The notes beneath the pieces were generated by a model. The model saw only the letters and a list, made by a program, of their open reading frames with translations, did not search any database and had not been told where the DNA came from. This document shows positions 54,153 through 62,496 of a stretch of DNA of 64,000 nucleotides, piece by piece. The stretch covers positions 1-64,000 of the forward strand of contig NZ_JARYZI010000009.1 in assembly GCF_029914245.1 (NCBI RefSeq), given 5' to 3'. The position numbers were made by a program, and so were the translations under genes. Origin of the DNA: Fusibacter bizertensis (GTDB lineage Bacteria > Bacillota > Clostridia > Peptostreptococcales > Acidaminobacteraceae). Position 1 is the first letter of the stretch; each line of letters starts with the position of its first letter.

Positions 54153-55094
54153 CTAATCCAGAGCAGGTTTAACCTTCTTTTTTGCTGGTGAAAAATTCAT
54201 CTGAGAGATGAGAATTCCCGTTAATATGAAGCCACATCCCACTAATCCTCTCATGCTCATACGCTCACTTAATAATAAGGCACCACCTATTGCTCCAAAT
54301 ACAGATTCCATGCTTAGTATAATCGCTGCATGGGAAGGCTTTGCATGTTTCTGTGCCACGACTTGCAAGGTATATGCTACCCCAACTGAAAGGAGTCCAC
54401 CATATAACAGTGGGATTAAACTACCTGTTAGCCCTTCTAAGGTAACAACTTCCGTGAAAAAAGCTGTAATAATACTTAAGATTGAACACGTTGCAAACTG
54501 TATGCTAGAAAGCTTAAGCGGATCTACTGAATTGGCAAAACGATCAATCGTTAAAATATGGATTGCCCAAAATATGGCACCAATTAGTACCAAAAAGTCA
54601 CCAGTAGCAATACTAAACCCTTCATTAACGCTCAGTAGATATAGCCCTATAACAGCTATGATCACTCCTGCCCAAGAGTTCTTCGTAATTTTGTGTCTTA
54701 ACAAGATGCCAAACAAAGGCACGAAAACCATGTACAGACCAGTGATAAAACCAGCTTTTCCTGCAGTCGTATATGCTAAGCCAATTTGTTGGAGGGTCGC
54801 TGCGACATATAAAACAGCCCCTACTAAAACGCCAGGTAAAATGGTACTTTTAAGGATGTTGTCTGTCGCCGTCTCCACCACGGTCTTTTGAACCGCTACT
54901 CTGGTAGACCTCTTTCGCTTAGAATCCATGTATAGGATCAAAGGTATCAATGAAATTGCCCCTAGTCCAAAACGAATTCCATTAAAGGTAAAAGCGCCGA
55001 TGTACTTTGCACCCACGCGCTGTGCTACAAAACCAAATCCCCATATTGCAGCTGTCAATAAAAGTGCCATATTCGCCAGTACTCTCTTGTTCAT
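54153..55094 (-). CDS. EamA-family (DMT) transporter
   Basis: A 313-residue protein with ten predicted transmembrane helices in two EamA repeats: ALLLTAAIWGFGFVAQRVG at the start and LIGAIFWAIHILTIDRFA near residue 175 open each half. DMT proteins export amino acids or other metabolites; the substrate is unknown. The loop KRKRSTRVAVQKTVVETATDN (residues 59-79) is charged and longer than usual. GGGGGCA precedes the ATG. It is a single gene. Confidence 0.87.
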   Translation of the reverse strand: MNKRVLANMALLLTAAIWGFGFVAQRVGAKYIGAFTFNGIRFGLGAISLIPLILYMDSKRKRSTRVAVQKTVVETATDNILKSTILPGVLVGAVLYVAATLQQIGLAYTTAGKAGFITGLYMVFVPLFGILLRHKITKNSWAGVIIAVIGLYLLSVNEGFSIATGDFLVLIGAIFWAIHILTIDRFANSVDPLKLSSIQFATCSILSIITAFFTEVVTLEGLTGSLIPLLYGGLLSVGVAYTLQVVAQKHAKPSHAAIILSMESVFGAIGGALLLSERMSMRGLVGCGFILTGILISQMNFSPAKKKVKPALD

Positions 55095-55202
55095 CTAATG
55101 CCCCCATGACTCAAATTTTATCTACTTAATATACTCATAAAATGCTTTTTAATTATACTTTATTTTATCAGTATTAACGTTTTATGTCATTGTTCAACAA
55201 AC

Positions 55203-55244
55203 AAAAAAAACAACCTTTTTTTGTTTGTTATACAAAAGGCTGTT
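55203..55244 (-). terminator. intrinsic terminator of the PucR-type gene
   Basis: AACAGCCTTTT and AAAAAGGTTGTT arms followed by TTTTTTTG on the minus strand. It begins at the stop codon. Confidence 0.75.
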
Positions 55245-56413
55245 TATCTATTTTGAATCTGATTCAGTTGATGCAACTTTATAGCCACTGATAGCTGTTC
55301 AAAAAAAGACTCATCATCTTCTTTAAAACCTAAAATTTCTGCAATTTTTGAGAGACGATAACGTATCGTGTTTTTATGAACAAAAAGAACATCAGCAGCT
55401 TTTTGAGCGTTCCCATAATGTGTCACATATACGATTGCTGTTTCTAAAAGCTCAGAGTGATATTGCGTATCATATTTGAGTATAGGATCAACCATTTGCC
55501 TCATAAAGGTTCGAACCCAATGGTCATCACAATAAGGTAATAAAATTTGATAAATCCCTATTTCAGAAAAAGCCATTTGATCTTTTTGCGTGTATGCGGC
55601 AATCTTTTGTGCATAAAAAGCTTCATTTATTGCAAAATCAATATCATATAGACTTTCATGCGAACAACTGATTCCAACATGAAAATCATAGATATTAAGT
55701 GCTACTTCTTCAAGTGAGGCATATGCACTTTGGATCGCTTTGTCTACAGCTATAACATCGTTCCAAGTTATAACAATTAACAGACCAGTTTGATATTTTA
55801 TTAGACTTGTACTTTTATGAAATAACTTTTGCTTCTTAGCTTTTTCAATAAAGGTCATAAAAGTCACGTCATGAAGATACTTCTTACTTTTAAGATAAAT
55901 TACAAGATGTTTATCACAAAAATGACTATTCAACTCCAAGGCAACTTCTTTAACTGTATTTTTATCTAATTGCTTATTTGCCAATAAATCGACTTTCGCC
56001 TCCATCAGTTCAAAACTGTCTGCAAAGCGAATGCGATCATTTACCTCTGTGATGATATCTTCAAAATAAGCACTATTGTCAAATATAAAAATTGGGAAAC
56101 GTTTTTCATTTGATAATTCAATGACTTCTGGTGGCATTTCACTATAATAGATATTTTTTACTGCAAGACCACTTGCACCATCTATTATCAGATCCCGTAC
56201 AGCTTCAAAGATATATTCTGGATGATCCTTAGCAAACAAGAGACTCGTCAGCACGAACTCGCCATGAACAAACTGTCCCTCTTGTCTTGAAAAAAATTCC
56301 CAGTCTAATATCCCTACTTTATCGACAGGATTATCAAGACCACCTACACCTGAAACCAATCTAAATTTCCTAAACGTATGCAGTTTTGTTGCTTCATAAA
56401 GTGATATCGACAT
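55244..56413 (-). CDS. PucR-family transcription regulator
   Basis: About 389 residues. The N-terminal PucR/PurC-like domain covers residues 1-120 (DWEFFSRQEGQFVHGEFVLTSLLFA, GLAVKNIYYSEMPPEVIELSNEKRFPIF), a GGDEF-like sensor fold the middle, and the C-terminal HTH_30 is TAIVYVTHYGNAQKAADVLFVHKNTIRYRLSKI. Relatives control purine or amino acid use. I chose ATG 56413 behind AGAGGG. It is divergent from the DUF6323/DUF6179 genes and may control them. Confidence 0.85.
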   Translation of the reverse strand: MSISLYEATKLHTFRKFRLVSGVGGLDNPVDKVGILDWEFFSRQEGQFVHGEFVLTSLLFAKDHPEYIFEAVRDLIIDGASGLAVKNIYYSEMPPEVIELSNEKRFPIFIFDNSAYFEDIITEVNDRIRFADSFELMEAKVDLLANKQLDKNTVKEVALELNSHFCDKHLVIYLKSKKYLHDVTFMTFIEKAKKQKLFHKSTSLIKYQTGLLIVITWNDVIAVDKAIQSAYASLEEVALNIYDFHVGISCSHESLYDIDFAINEAFYAQKIAAYTQKDQMAFSEIGIYQILLPYCDDHWVRTFMRQMVDPILKYDTQYHSELLETAIVYVTHYGNAQKAADVLFVHKNTIRYRLSKIAEILGFKEDDESFFEQLSVAIKLHQLNQIQNR

Positions 56414-56736
56414 ATACCCTCTCTTCATCATTTGATGACTACATCATTTCATCTACTACACTGAAAACACTAGAGCCTCTAAATAATATTATCGCAGATT
56501 CTCCATTTGAAAGATAGAGTAGATTTCCATGGTCAAAAAAACAAAAAAAGCCAATAAAAAACAAATTCTCGATTTGCTAGTTTATTGACTAATCATCTAA
56601 ATAGTGATAGAATTAAATTTGAAAGTTTTATTTTGCCAACAATACAAACTTACATTAGTATTATTTCATATTTTTTCGTTTTTGTCAATATTTAAAAACG
56701 GTTTTTTCAAAATCAACCATTCGATAGGAGTTTATT
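56414..56736. other. divergent control region between PucR-type and DUF6323 genes
   Basis: No gene. It holds the plus-strand promoter at 56585-56613 and, just before and over its -35 box, CAAAT-TCTCG-ATTTG nested in a wider CAATAAA/TTTATTG repeat, a candidate operator. The plus-strand transcript would have a leader of about 115 bases, which is AT-rich and without a hairpin I can name. Confidence 0.5.
56585..56613 (+). promoter_or_regulatory. promoter of the DUF6323/DUF6179 genes
   Basis: TTGACT (56585-56590) and TAGAAT (56608-56613) with 17-base spacing. Confidence 0.65.
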
Positions 56737-57243
56737 ATGCAACTAGACCTAAAAGTAGCCAACATATTTGCTTTCACCCCTGCCACCCTTGAAAAAAACA
56801 TCGAGAGTGTCTTACGATGTAATGACTTTACAGAACCAAAAGGTTTATCACTCAATTATGCTCAAGCTTTATATCTAGTTGATACACGTACCAATTCGCT
56901 AAAAAGCAACGGTCGTATAGAATTTTCAGATAGTATCATAGGCAAAATCATTTATACTTTCTCTGATTCAGCTTATATTGATAATATAAACTACGAGGAT
57001 ACAATTCATGATTTAATTGAGCTTTTTTATTATTTTAAAAACGAATCTTTAGATAGGTATAATGATGATCAACTCATTGCTTACCTGTACTCTGCATTTG
57101 AAGGCTATTGTCAAGGTTCAACCGAGCTTCTCGCTAGCAAAGGCCTAGAAAAACTACTTCATCCTGAAACTGCAATTGAAGACGAACTTGAAATAAAAAT
57201 TTCAGATATTCAGCTTGAAGCAATAGATGAGCTTGAATTATAA
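56737..57243 (+). CDS. DUF6323-type protein, function unknown
   Basis: A 168-residue soluble, acidic protein. GRIEFSDSIIGKIIYTFSDSAYIDNINYEDTI and the following FYYFKNESLDRYNDDQLIAYL match my memory of DUF6323, a small clostridial family found next to DUF6179. There is no enzyme motif. GATAGGAG precedes the ATG. It is followed 45 bases on by the DUF6179-type gene; the two almost certainly act together. The assignment is from memory and should be checked by profile search. Confidence 0.65.
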   Translation: MQLDLKVANIFAFTPATLEKNIESVLRCNDFTEPKGLSLNYAQALYLVDTRTNSLKSNGRIEFSDSIIGKIIYTFSDSAYIDNINYEDTIHDLIELFYYFKNESLDRYNDDQLIAYLYSAFEGYCQGSTELLASKGLEKLLHPETAIEDELEIKISDIQLEAIDELEL

Positions 57244-57288
57244 TTAAAAACATTTTAAATTCAATATATAAATAAAGAGGTCGATCCC

Positions 57289-58710
57289 ATGAATAACGAT
57301 AGTACAAACGAACGAAAAAATAAATTGCTTAATCCCATAGTAGACCAAGAAACTTTTGCTGTGAGTAAAAATTATGTACTGGATAAAAAGCAGATAGACA
57401 AACGCTTTTATTTTCAGTCACTGGTAGATACGGCTTCTCTTATGGGACTCATAGAAGATGAGATGTTAGACCATTTTCAAGTGAGTTTAATCGCTCTACT
57501 TGGATTTAAAGTTGATCAGTTTACTCAAGGCAAAAGTAGTTCTGTGCGCATGGAAATTGCTGAGATGCTAATGAAATCCAATTTATTTACCATCAGTCAT
57601 TACCTTAAATCACTTGACTCACCCGATGATGCACTTCACATTATTAAAACTACACCACTAAAAGAAGTCTATGAATTGGGATTAAATTGCATCAATGAAT
57701 CTATAAAGAAAGCTAAAAAACTGCACAAAATTATATTAAGCACTTTGTATCACACGCCCAATGAAACTTATAACGAGACGGTTGTCGAAGGCATAAAAGG
57801 TTTTTTCAAGCTCTATGATCCTAGCTTTGAAGCACACAGTATCCATATCACTGCGGATTATCCAACCATTAAACCTATCGAAAACCTTGACGGCATCGAA
57901 TTTATACTTGCTTTTCTTCAGTCTATCTATCATGAAAACAAATTTTGTAATTCCTTTAACACTGGGGACACACATCTTTATCTCAAAGGGTTGCACGCAC
58001 ATTATGACTTGCTCATTATTAACCTCTTTGAGCCATTACTAACAGGAGCGATTGCATGTCATATCCTCGGTCTAGAAGTGAATAAGCTTTTGCTTAACCC
58101 CTTTCAAATCGAGCGATTATATACCGAACTTCATACACTGTCTAAGCAAGCGCTTTATCACAAGTTTAAAGAGTCAACTATCGCGCTGTTAGATCAGCTT
58201 CGCTTTGACCATGCATCTTCCAAAAGATATATCATAGGCGTATTACCAGTCATCGTTTCACGTGTGTACCTCGCACTCAAAATGGATACACTTGAACAAG
58301 TCATCTATATAAAAGCAGCACCTACAAAAGATAAAGAACTTTTGTATCATGCTGCTCCCAAAATGAATGATGAACTTTTCCGTATCGTTCTTGAAGAATT
58401 ATCCGAATGTAGATATTCCAGTGATCGTGTTGCCCTGATTCTTAAAGAAGTTAAATCCTTAGAGGATTTAGAAGACTTTGTTGAAGAAGCATCACTTTCA
58501 AAATCAGAAATCAAAGCTATCCTTTCAAAGTTACCTTTAATCGAGATTGCAGTCCTGATAGAAAGACACCCTCTTACAGTTCAGATCAGTGTGACTGACC
58601 GTACGACGCAAGAACTTCTCCTTAGTCAATGCCTAGAAGAACATAAGAACAAACTCTCTGTAAGCATGCAACACGCTTTAAAAAGACTTTCTTACCACTT
58701 ATCAAAATGA
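57289..58710 (+). CDS. DUF6179-type protein, function unknown
   Basis: A 473-residue soluble, mainly helical protein. No catalytic motif, signal or membrane segment is visible. Its position behind the DUF6323-type gene and its size fit DUF6179. Parts such as YFQSLVDTASLMGLIEDEML, KVDQFTQGKSSSVRMEIAEML near the start are the most family-like. AAAGAGG precedes the ATG. Its 3' end overlaps the convergent nitroreductase gene by 19 bases. Confidence 0.62.
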   Translation: MNNDSTNERKNKLLNPIVDQETFAVSKNYVLDKKQIDKRFYFQSLVDTASLMGLIEDEMLDHFQVSLIALLGFKVDQFTQGKSSSVRMEIAEMLMKSNLFTISHYLKSLDSPDDALHIIKTTPLKEVYELGLNCINESIKKAKKLHKIILSTLYHTPNETYNETVVEGIKGFFKLYDPSFEAHSIHITADYPTIKPIENLDGIEFILAFLQSIYHENKFCNSFNTGDTHLYLKGLHAHYDLLIINLFEPLLTGAIACHILGLEVNKLLLNPFQIERLYTELHTLSKQALYHKFKESTIALLDQLRFDHASSKRYIIGVLPVIVSRVYLALKMDTLEQVIYIKAAPTKDKELLYHAAPKMNDELFRIVLEELSECRYSSDRVALILKEVKSLEDLEDFVEEASLSKSEIKAILSKLPLIEIAVLIERHPLTVQISVTDRTTQELLLSQCLEEHKNKLSVSMQHALKRLSYHLSK

Positions 58711-59195
58711 ACTTTTTCAGCTTGATAGCGATCTACAAAAACATTATCTTGTCCATCAGGATACCCTACTGCAATTAAAGCAAACGGTTTGATATGACTA
58801 GGTAGATCGTATAACTTACTGACATTGTCCATCACAACATCAGATGTTGACACACCAAACCAGACGCCACCAAGTCCTAGTTCTGTTGCTTCAAGCAATA
58901 AGTTTTGTGCTGATGCACTCATGTCTTGTTGCCAAGCAGTTGGTACCAATAAAGATTTCTCATTTGCTGTTAGTACAAAAGTCACGCCTGAATTCGCTAC
59001 AGGCTTTGCATAAGGAGACACTTGAGATAACATTCCAAGTGCTTCTTTATCTTGTACAACGATGAATTCCCATGGTTGTTGATTGGCAGCAGAGGGTGCT
59101 TGCATAGCAGCTCTCAATAGTTTCTCAATTTTTTCAGATTCTACAGCTTGTTCTTTAAACTTTCTGATGCTTCTACGGTTAAAAATTGCATTCAT
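58692..59195 (-). CDS. nitroreductase-family protein
   Basis: A 167-residue FMN-binding nitroreductase of the short type: the N-terminal FNRRSIRKFKEQAVE and AAMQAPSAANQQPWEFIVV bind the FMN phosphate, and LGLGGVWFGV lies near the flavin ring. Such proteins act as homodimers and reduce nitro compounds, quinones or flavins. GAGGTC precedes the ATG. It follows the MarR gene by 54 bases, so it is probably under MarR control. It is convergent with the DUF6179-type gene. Confidence 0.87.
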   Translation of the reverse strand: MNAIFNRRSIRKFKEQAVESEKIEKLLRAAMQAPSAANQQPWEFIVVQDKEALGMLSQVSPYAKPVANSGVTFVLTANEKSLLVPTAWQQDMSASAQNLLLEATELGLGGVWFGVSTSDVVMDNVSKLYDLPSHIKPFALIAVGYPDGQDNVFVDRYQAEKVHFDKW

Positions 59196-59249
59196 AATAG
59201 ACCTCTCATATTAAACTCATATTCAAACAAACGAGTGAGTTAGATTCTG

Positions 59250-59729
59250 CTATTGGCCCAATTTATCTATAAGCTTGTTACTGATATTTACAAATTGTCT
59301 TGTCTCTTCTTCCGATAAAATACCATCATAAATTGTATGAAGTTCATTCCATGCTGCAACAATTTCTGCTTGTAGTGCTTTCCCTTTTACAGTTGAGCTC
59401 ACATAGACATTTTTACCTTCTGAAGTCTTGGTCACTAACCCCTTCGCATCAAGCTTTTCTAAAAAACGTGTAATGGTCGAAGGTGTTAAAAACATCCTCT
59501 CGCCAAGTTCTTTTTGATGCATCTTTTCTGTTTGATTTAAGATATAGATCAGCACTGCATAACTAGGTGATAACCCCGTCTTTTTAAAAGCTTCTTCAGC
59601 AATTTTGTTAAACTCTCTTGCTAGTTTTGTAGTAGAAAAAAATACACAAGTATTCAGCCTACAGTTTCTCTTCTCTATATCCTCTTTGCTTGTTTCTTTA
59701 TTTGTTTCTTTATTTACTTCTTTATTCAT
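59250..59729 (-). CDS. MarR-family transcription regulator
   Basis: About 159 residues. The winged helix is MHQKELGERMFLTPSTITRFLEKLDAKGLVTKTSEGKNVYVSST. The N-terminus has three imperfect repeats (NKEV, NKET, NKET, SKED), also visible as a short DNA repeat. I chose ATG 59729 after GAGGGG. It most likely represses itself and the nitroreductase gene downstream, responding to a phenolic or redox-active ligand. Confidence 0.85.
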   Translation of the reverse strand: MNKEVNKETNKETSKEDIEKRNCRLNTCVFFSTTKLAREFNKIAEEAFKKTGLSPSYAVLIYILNQTEKMHQKELGERMFLTPSTITRFLEKLDAKGLVTKTSEGKNVYVSSTVKGKALQAEIVAAWNELHTIYDGILSEEETRQFVNISNKLIDKLGQ

Positions 59730-59832
59730 CACATACCCCTCGCTTGTTTGTACATACAACTATAGCATCGCCATTATTCTTCGTCAACATATTCACAAGA
59801 TCGTTTTTAATTAATTTACATTTACATCATAA

Positions 59833-60480
59833 TTAATGCTTTACAACTACACCCCATAAACCAATGAGATCTGATGCTTGAAAAGCGTTAATTATAGCCC
59901 CTTTAAGTTCTACTGGTGGCAAAGACACCATTGGTGCAATCAACTCATTTTCCGTAAAATCAATTGAAGTTAGCATTGTCTTAAAAAAATTATTTTTAAT
60001 AAACTTTGATTCAGTCGTTTCAAATCTTTTGAGTTTCGCCTCTGATAATGATGCTTCAGTAAAGTCAGTTCTTACAAGCTTTACATCTGTTAACTGCGAA
60101 CGATCAAAGTTCGTATATTGAAATTTTGATTCTTTTAACAGCACATGTTTAAAAACTGAATCTGACAAATTCGCGCCAGTAAATTTACACGATATAAAGT
60201 GACATCTTTCAAAATAAGATTCATAAAATTTACTATTAGAAAAATCACAACTCTCAAAGATTACATCGATAAAACTAGCTTTTTCAAAATTACATTGATT
60301 GAATGTACAATTTTCAAAAATAGATTTTCTTATATCTACTTTTGGATATCCTTGAGAGAGGATCGTCTCTTTCACTATTCTAAGTTCAGAAACTGGCATT
60401 TCTTCTTGTAATGGTTCTTGTATATAGTCTGTAAAATTCTCTACTGCGTCAAGTTTACTTGGTACTTTGGGATTGATCAT
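59833..60480 (-). CDS. pentapeptide-repeat protein
   Basis: A 215-residue protein with pentapeptide repeats from about residue 48 to 175 (FENCTF, CNFEKASF, CDFSNSKF, CKFTGANL, TNFDRSQL, TDFTEASL), forming a right-handed beta-helix. Some relatives (Qnr, MfpA) mimic DNA and protect gyrase; nothing here proves that role. GAAAGGAA precedes the ATG, which lies 26 bases inside the esterase gene, so the two are coupled. Confidence 0.85.
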   Translation of the reverse strand: MINPKVPSKLDAVENFTDYIQEPLQEEMPVSELRIVKETILSQGYPKVDIRKSIFENCTFNQCNFEKASFIDVIFESCDFSNSKFYESYFERCHFISCKFTGANLSDSVFKHVLLKESKFQYTNFDRSQLTDVKLVRTDFTEASLSEAKLKRFETTESKFIKNNFFKTMLTSIDFTENELIAPMVSLPPVELKGAIINAFQASDLIGLWGVVVKH

Positions 60481-61462
60481 TTATATTTCCTTTCTGAGTT
60501 GGTTGATTAGCAAAATAATGATCCACTGCATACTTAAAAGCCTGCATGAGAAATTCTTTGGCTTCTCTGCTCACTTTAGCCTTGGGGCAAACAATATCAA
60601 ATCCATGATAACAACCTTCATAAATTTTGAAATCGACTTTACATCCCGCCTCTTTAAGCTTTTTTACATATGCTATCGTCTCATCTCTAAAGGGTTCTAG
60701 TTCTCCAACAAAGGTCACTGTAGGAGGTAAATAAGTATAATCTAAAGCTCTTGCGGGAGCAGCGTAATAAGGTACATTGTTCGTTTTGAAAAGGTCACCT
60801 AGATATAAGCTCCAACTATTATAGTTTGACTTTGAGTTCCATACAGGCGCATTGTTATTTACCGCGGACACTGTATCCATCCGGTCATCTATCATGGGAT
60901 ATAATGGCATTTGAAATGCAATAGCCACGTCTCCTCTATCTCTTGCATATAGTGTCAGTGCTGCTGTTAAGCCACCGCCTGCACTCTCTCCACCAACCAT
61001 AAGTTGATTTTCCCTAATCCCAAGCGTTTCTATATGCTCTTTCATCCATAAAAGTGCCAGATAACTATCCTCTAGTGCTGCTGGATAGGGTGCTTCTACT
61101 GATAACCTATAATCTGGTGCAACGACTACACAGTCACTGGCCTCTATCAAACTTTTAAACATTGCGGTACTTTGTTCAGGTACACCAAGTCCATACCCAC
61201 CACCATGTAACCATAAAATACCAGGGACATCGGCTTTAGGTACTAGTGGCTTGAAAATACAGAGTCTCAGCTTTGTACCGTCTGGACGAACTATCCATTT
61301 AATCTCAGTATCAATCGCAGAATCTATCATCTTATGTTTGAACTTTCTCGTCAGTTTATTAAAAAATTTAAAACGATTTTCAGTGAATGTATTGTTGATC
61401 AGTTTGATAAAAGTGCCCGTTGCCCTTAGTTCTTTATCAATCATGCTCTGTTTAACTTTCAT
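60455..61462 (-). CDS. alpha/beta hydrolase, HSL-type esterase
   Basis: A 335-residue hormone-sensitive-lipase-like esterase. The oxyanion motif is LWLHGGGYGLG, the nucleophile elbow GGESAGGG, the Asp region VGELEPFRDE and the His YEGCYHGFD. There is no signal peptide, so it is cytoplasmic. GGAGG precedes the ATG. The pentapeptide gene overlaps its end. The natural ester substrate is unknown. Confidence 0.88.
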   Translation of the reverse strand: MKVKQSMIDKELRATGTFIKLINNTFTENRFKFFNKLTRKFKHKMIDSAIDTEIKWIVRPDGTKLRLCIFKPLVPKADVPGILWLHGGGYGLGVPEQSTAMFKSLIEASDCVVVAPDYRLSVEAPYPAALEDSYLALLWMKEHIETLGIRENQLMVGGESAGGGLTAALTLYARDRGDVAIAFQMPLYPMIDDRMDTVSAVNNNAPVWNSKSNYNSWSLYLGDLFKTNNVPYYAAPARALDYTYLPPTVTFVGELEPFRDETIAYVKKLKEAGCKVDFKIYEGCYHGFDIVCPKAKVSREAKEFLMQAFKYAVDHYFANQPTQKGNINDQSQSTK

Positions 61463-61554
61463 AAAACCTCCAAAACACTTTGCTAAATTAAGCTTAGTTC
61501 TATTAGATTATATATGATTTAAATTAACTTTCACAAAATATTTTATGACTTAAC

Positions 61555-61589
61555 AAAAATAAGGCTACAGATGTTTCTTATAGCCTTAT
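61555..61589 (-). terminator. intrinsic terminator of the deformylase gene
   Basis: ATAAGGCTA and TAGCCTTAT arms followed by TTTTTG on the minus strand. Confidence 0.82.
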
Positions 61590-61602
61590 CTTAATGCATT
61601 TT

Positions 61603-62058
61603 TTAAAATTCTAAAAACTCTGTTACTTTATCAATAAAAACTTCTCCATCAAGATGATCAAACTCATGGCAAACACACTTTGCCATATGATCTTCTACAG
61701 TTAAAACTATTTTCTTTCCATTTTCATCAAGTGCTTCAAAAGTCACTTTTTGAGGACGAATCGTTTTCCCGTAAACGTCTGGAAAGCTCAAACACCCTTC
61801 GATACATTCTTGTTCACCACTTGCCTCGACAATTTTAGGGTTTACAAGCTTCAAAAGATAGCCTTCATAATCGATAACGACCAAACGTCTCAGTAGCCCG
61901 ACTTGATTGGCAGCAAGCGCTGCACCTGTATCAATAGAATGAAGTGTTTCCATCATATCATCCAGTTGTTGACGTATTCTATCGTTTACTTCTGTTACTT
62001 CTTTGCATTTTTTTTTCAAGATTGGGTCTTCATTTAAACGCAGTGTAAGAATTGCCAT
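61603..62058 (-). CDS. def: peptide deformylase
   Basis: About 151 residues, the length of clostridial type I-like enzymes. Motif 1 reads GAALAANQVGL (usually G-x-G-L-A-A-x-Q, so the second Gly is Ala), motif 2 EGCLSFP with the metal Cys, and motif 3 CHEFDHLDG with both metal His and the catalytic Glu. It removes the formyl group from new proteins. I chose ATG 62058 behind AAAGGAA. It follows the Cys-rich protein gene by 28 bases. The Ala change raises the chance that this is a second, accessory deformylase. Confidence 0.9.
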   Translation of the reverse strand: MAILTLRLNEDPILKKKCKEVTEVNDRIRQQLDDMMETLHSIDTGAALAANQVGLLRRLVVIDYEGYLLKLVNPKIVEASGEQECIEGCLSFPDVYGKTIRPQKVTFEALDENGKKIVLTVEDHMAKCVCHEFDHLDGEVFIDKVTEFLEF

Positions 62059-62086
62059 TTTTAATATTCCTTTCAAATCAATTGGA

Positions 62087-62383
62087 TTAATGCTTTGATA
62101 AATAGCACGAAACGCAGTAAACAGCGCCCTCTTCAGCAGTACCTGCAACTACTTCAAGCTCTGTATCACATAAAGCACAATTTTTTGTCACCACTTGTAC
62201 TTGTTCTGTCTCGTCACTTGAATAATGTGTACACGTTAAATCACATCCATCAAGTTCACATTCAGAACACCCGTCAGCAGGAAAACCAAATTCACACGCT
62301 TCATTAATGCTATTACCTTCTATATCATTTTCATCAATAATGCTTTTTAAATTTTTGCAGCTACTACATATACATTCACTCAT
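62087..62383 (-). CDS. Cys-rich putative zinc-binding protein
   Basis: A 98-residue acidic protein with 16 Cys. The first half has CICSSCKN and CSECELDGCDLTC, and the last third NCALCDTEL with VYCVSCYLSKH, a four-Cys zinc ribbon. I do not know a named family. GGAG precedes the ATG. It is cotranscribed with the deformylase, so a link to translation or metal supply is possible but unproven. Confidence 0.7.
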   Translation of the reverse strand: MSECICSSCKNLKSIIDENDIEGNSINEACEFGFPADGCSECELDGCDLTCTHYSSDETEQVQVVTKNCALCDTELEVVAGTAEEGAVYCVSCYLSKH

Positions 62384-62430
62384 CTACTTACTCCTTAGTT
62401 TTTAAATATTCACTTTAGTTGAATTATATC

Positions 62431-62471
62431 AAAAAAAGTGGTATGAAACTACATATAGTTCCATGCCACTT
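62431..62471. terminator. terminator after the SLH gene
   Basis: AAGTGGCATGGAACT pairs with AGTTTCATACCACTT around a short AT loop, then TTTTTT on the minus strand; a weaker version exists on the plus strand. Confidence 0.8.
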
Positions 62472-62496
62472 ACAAATATTCGTTATTGCTCAGACA

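Noticed and set aside
55500-55520. tRNA-like GGTTCGAACCC sequence
   Set aside because: It lies within the PucR-type coding region and no cloverleaf can be built around it.
56604-56792. Open plus-strand frame overlapping the DUF6323 start
   Set aside because: No ribosome site, covers the leader, and ends inside the real gene in another frame.
59690-59729. Short repeats in the MarR gene start as a CRISPR or microsatellite
   Set aside because: They are in-frame repeats of four codons coding for NKET, too short for an array.
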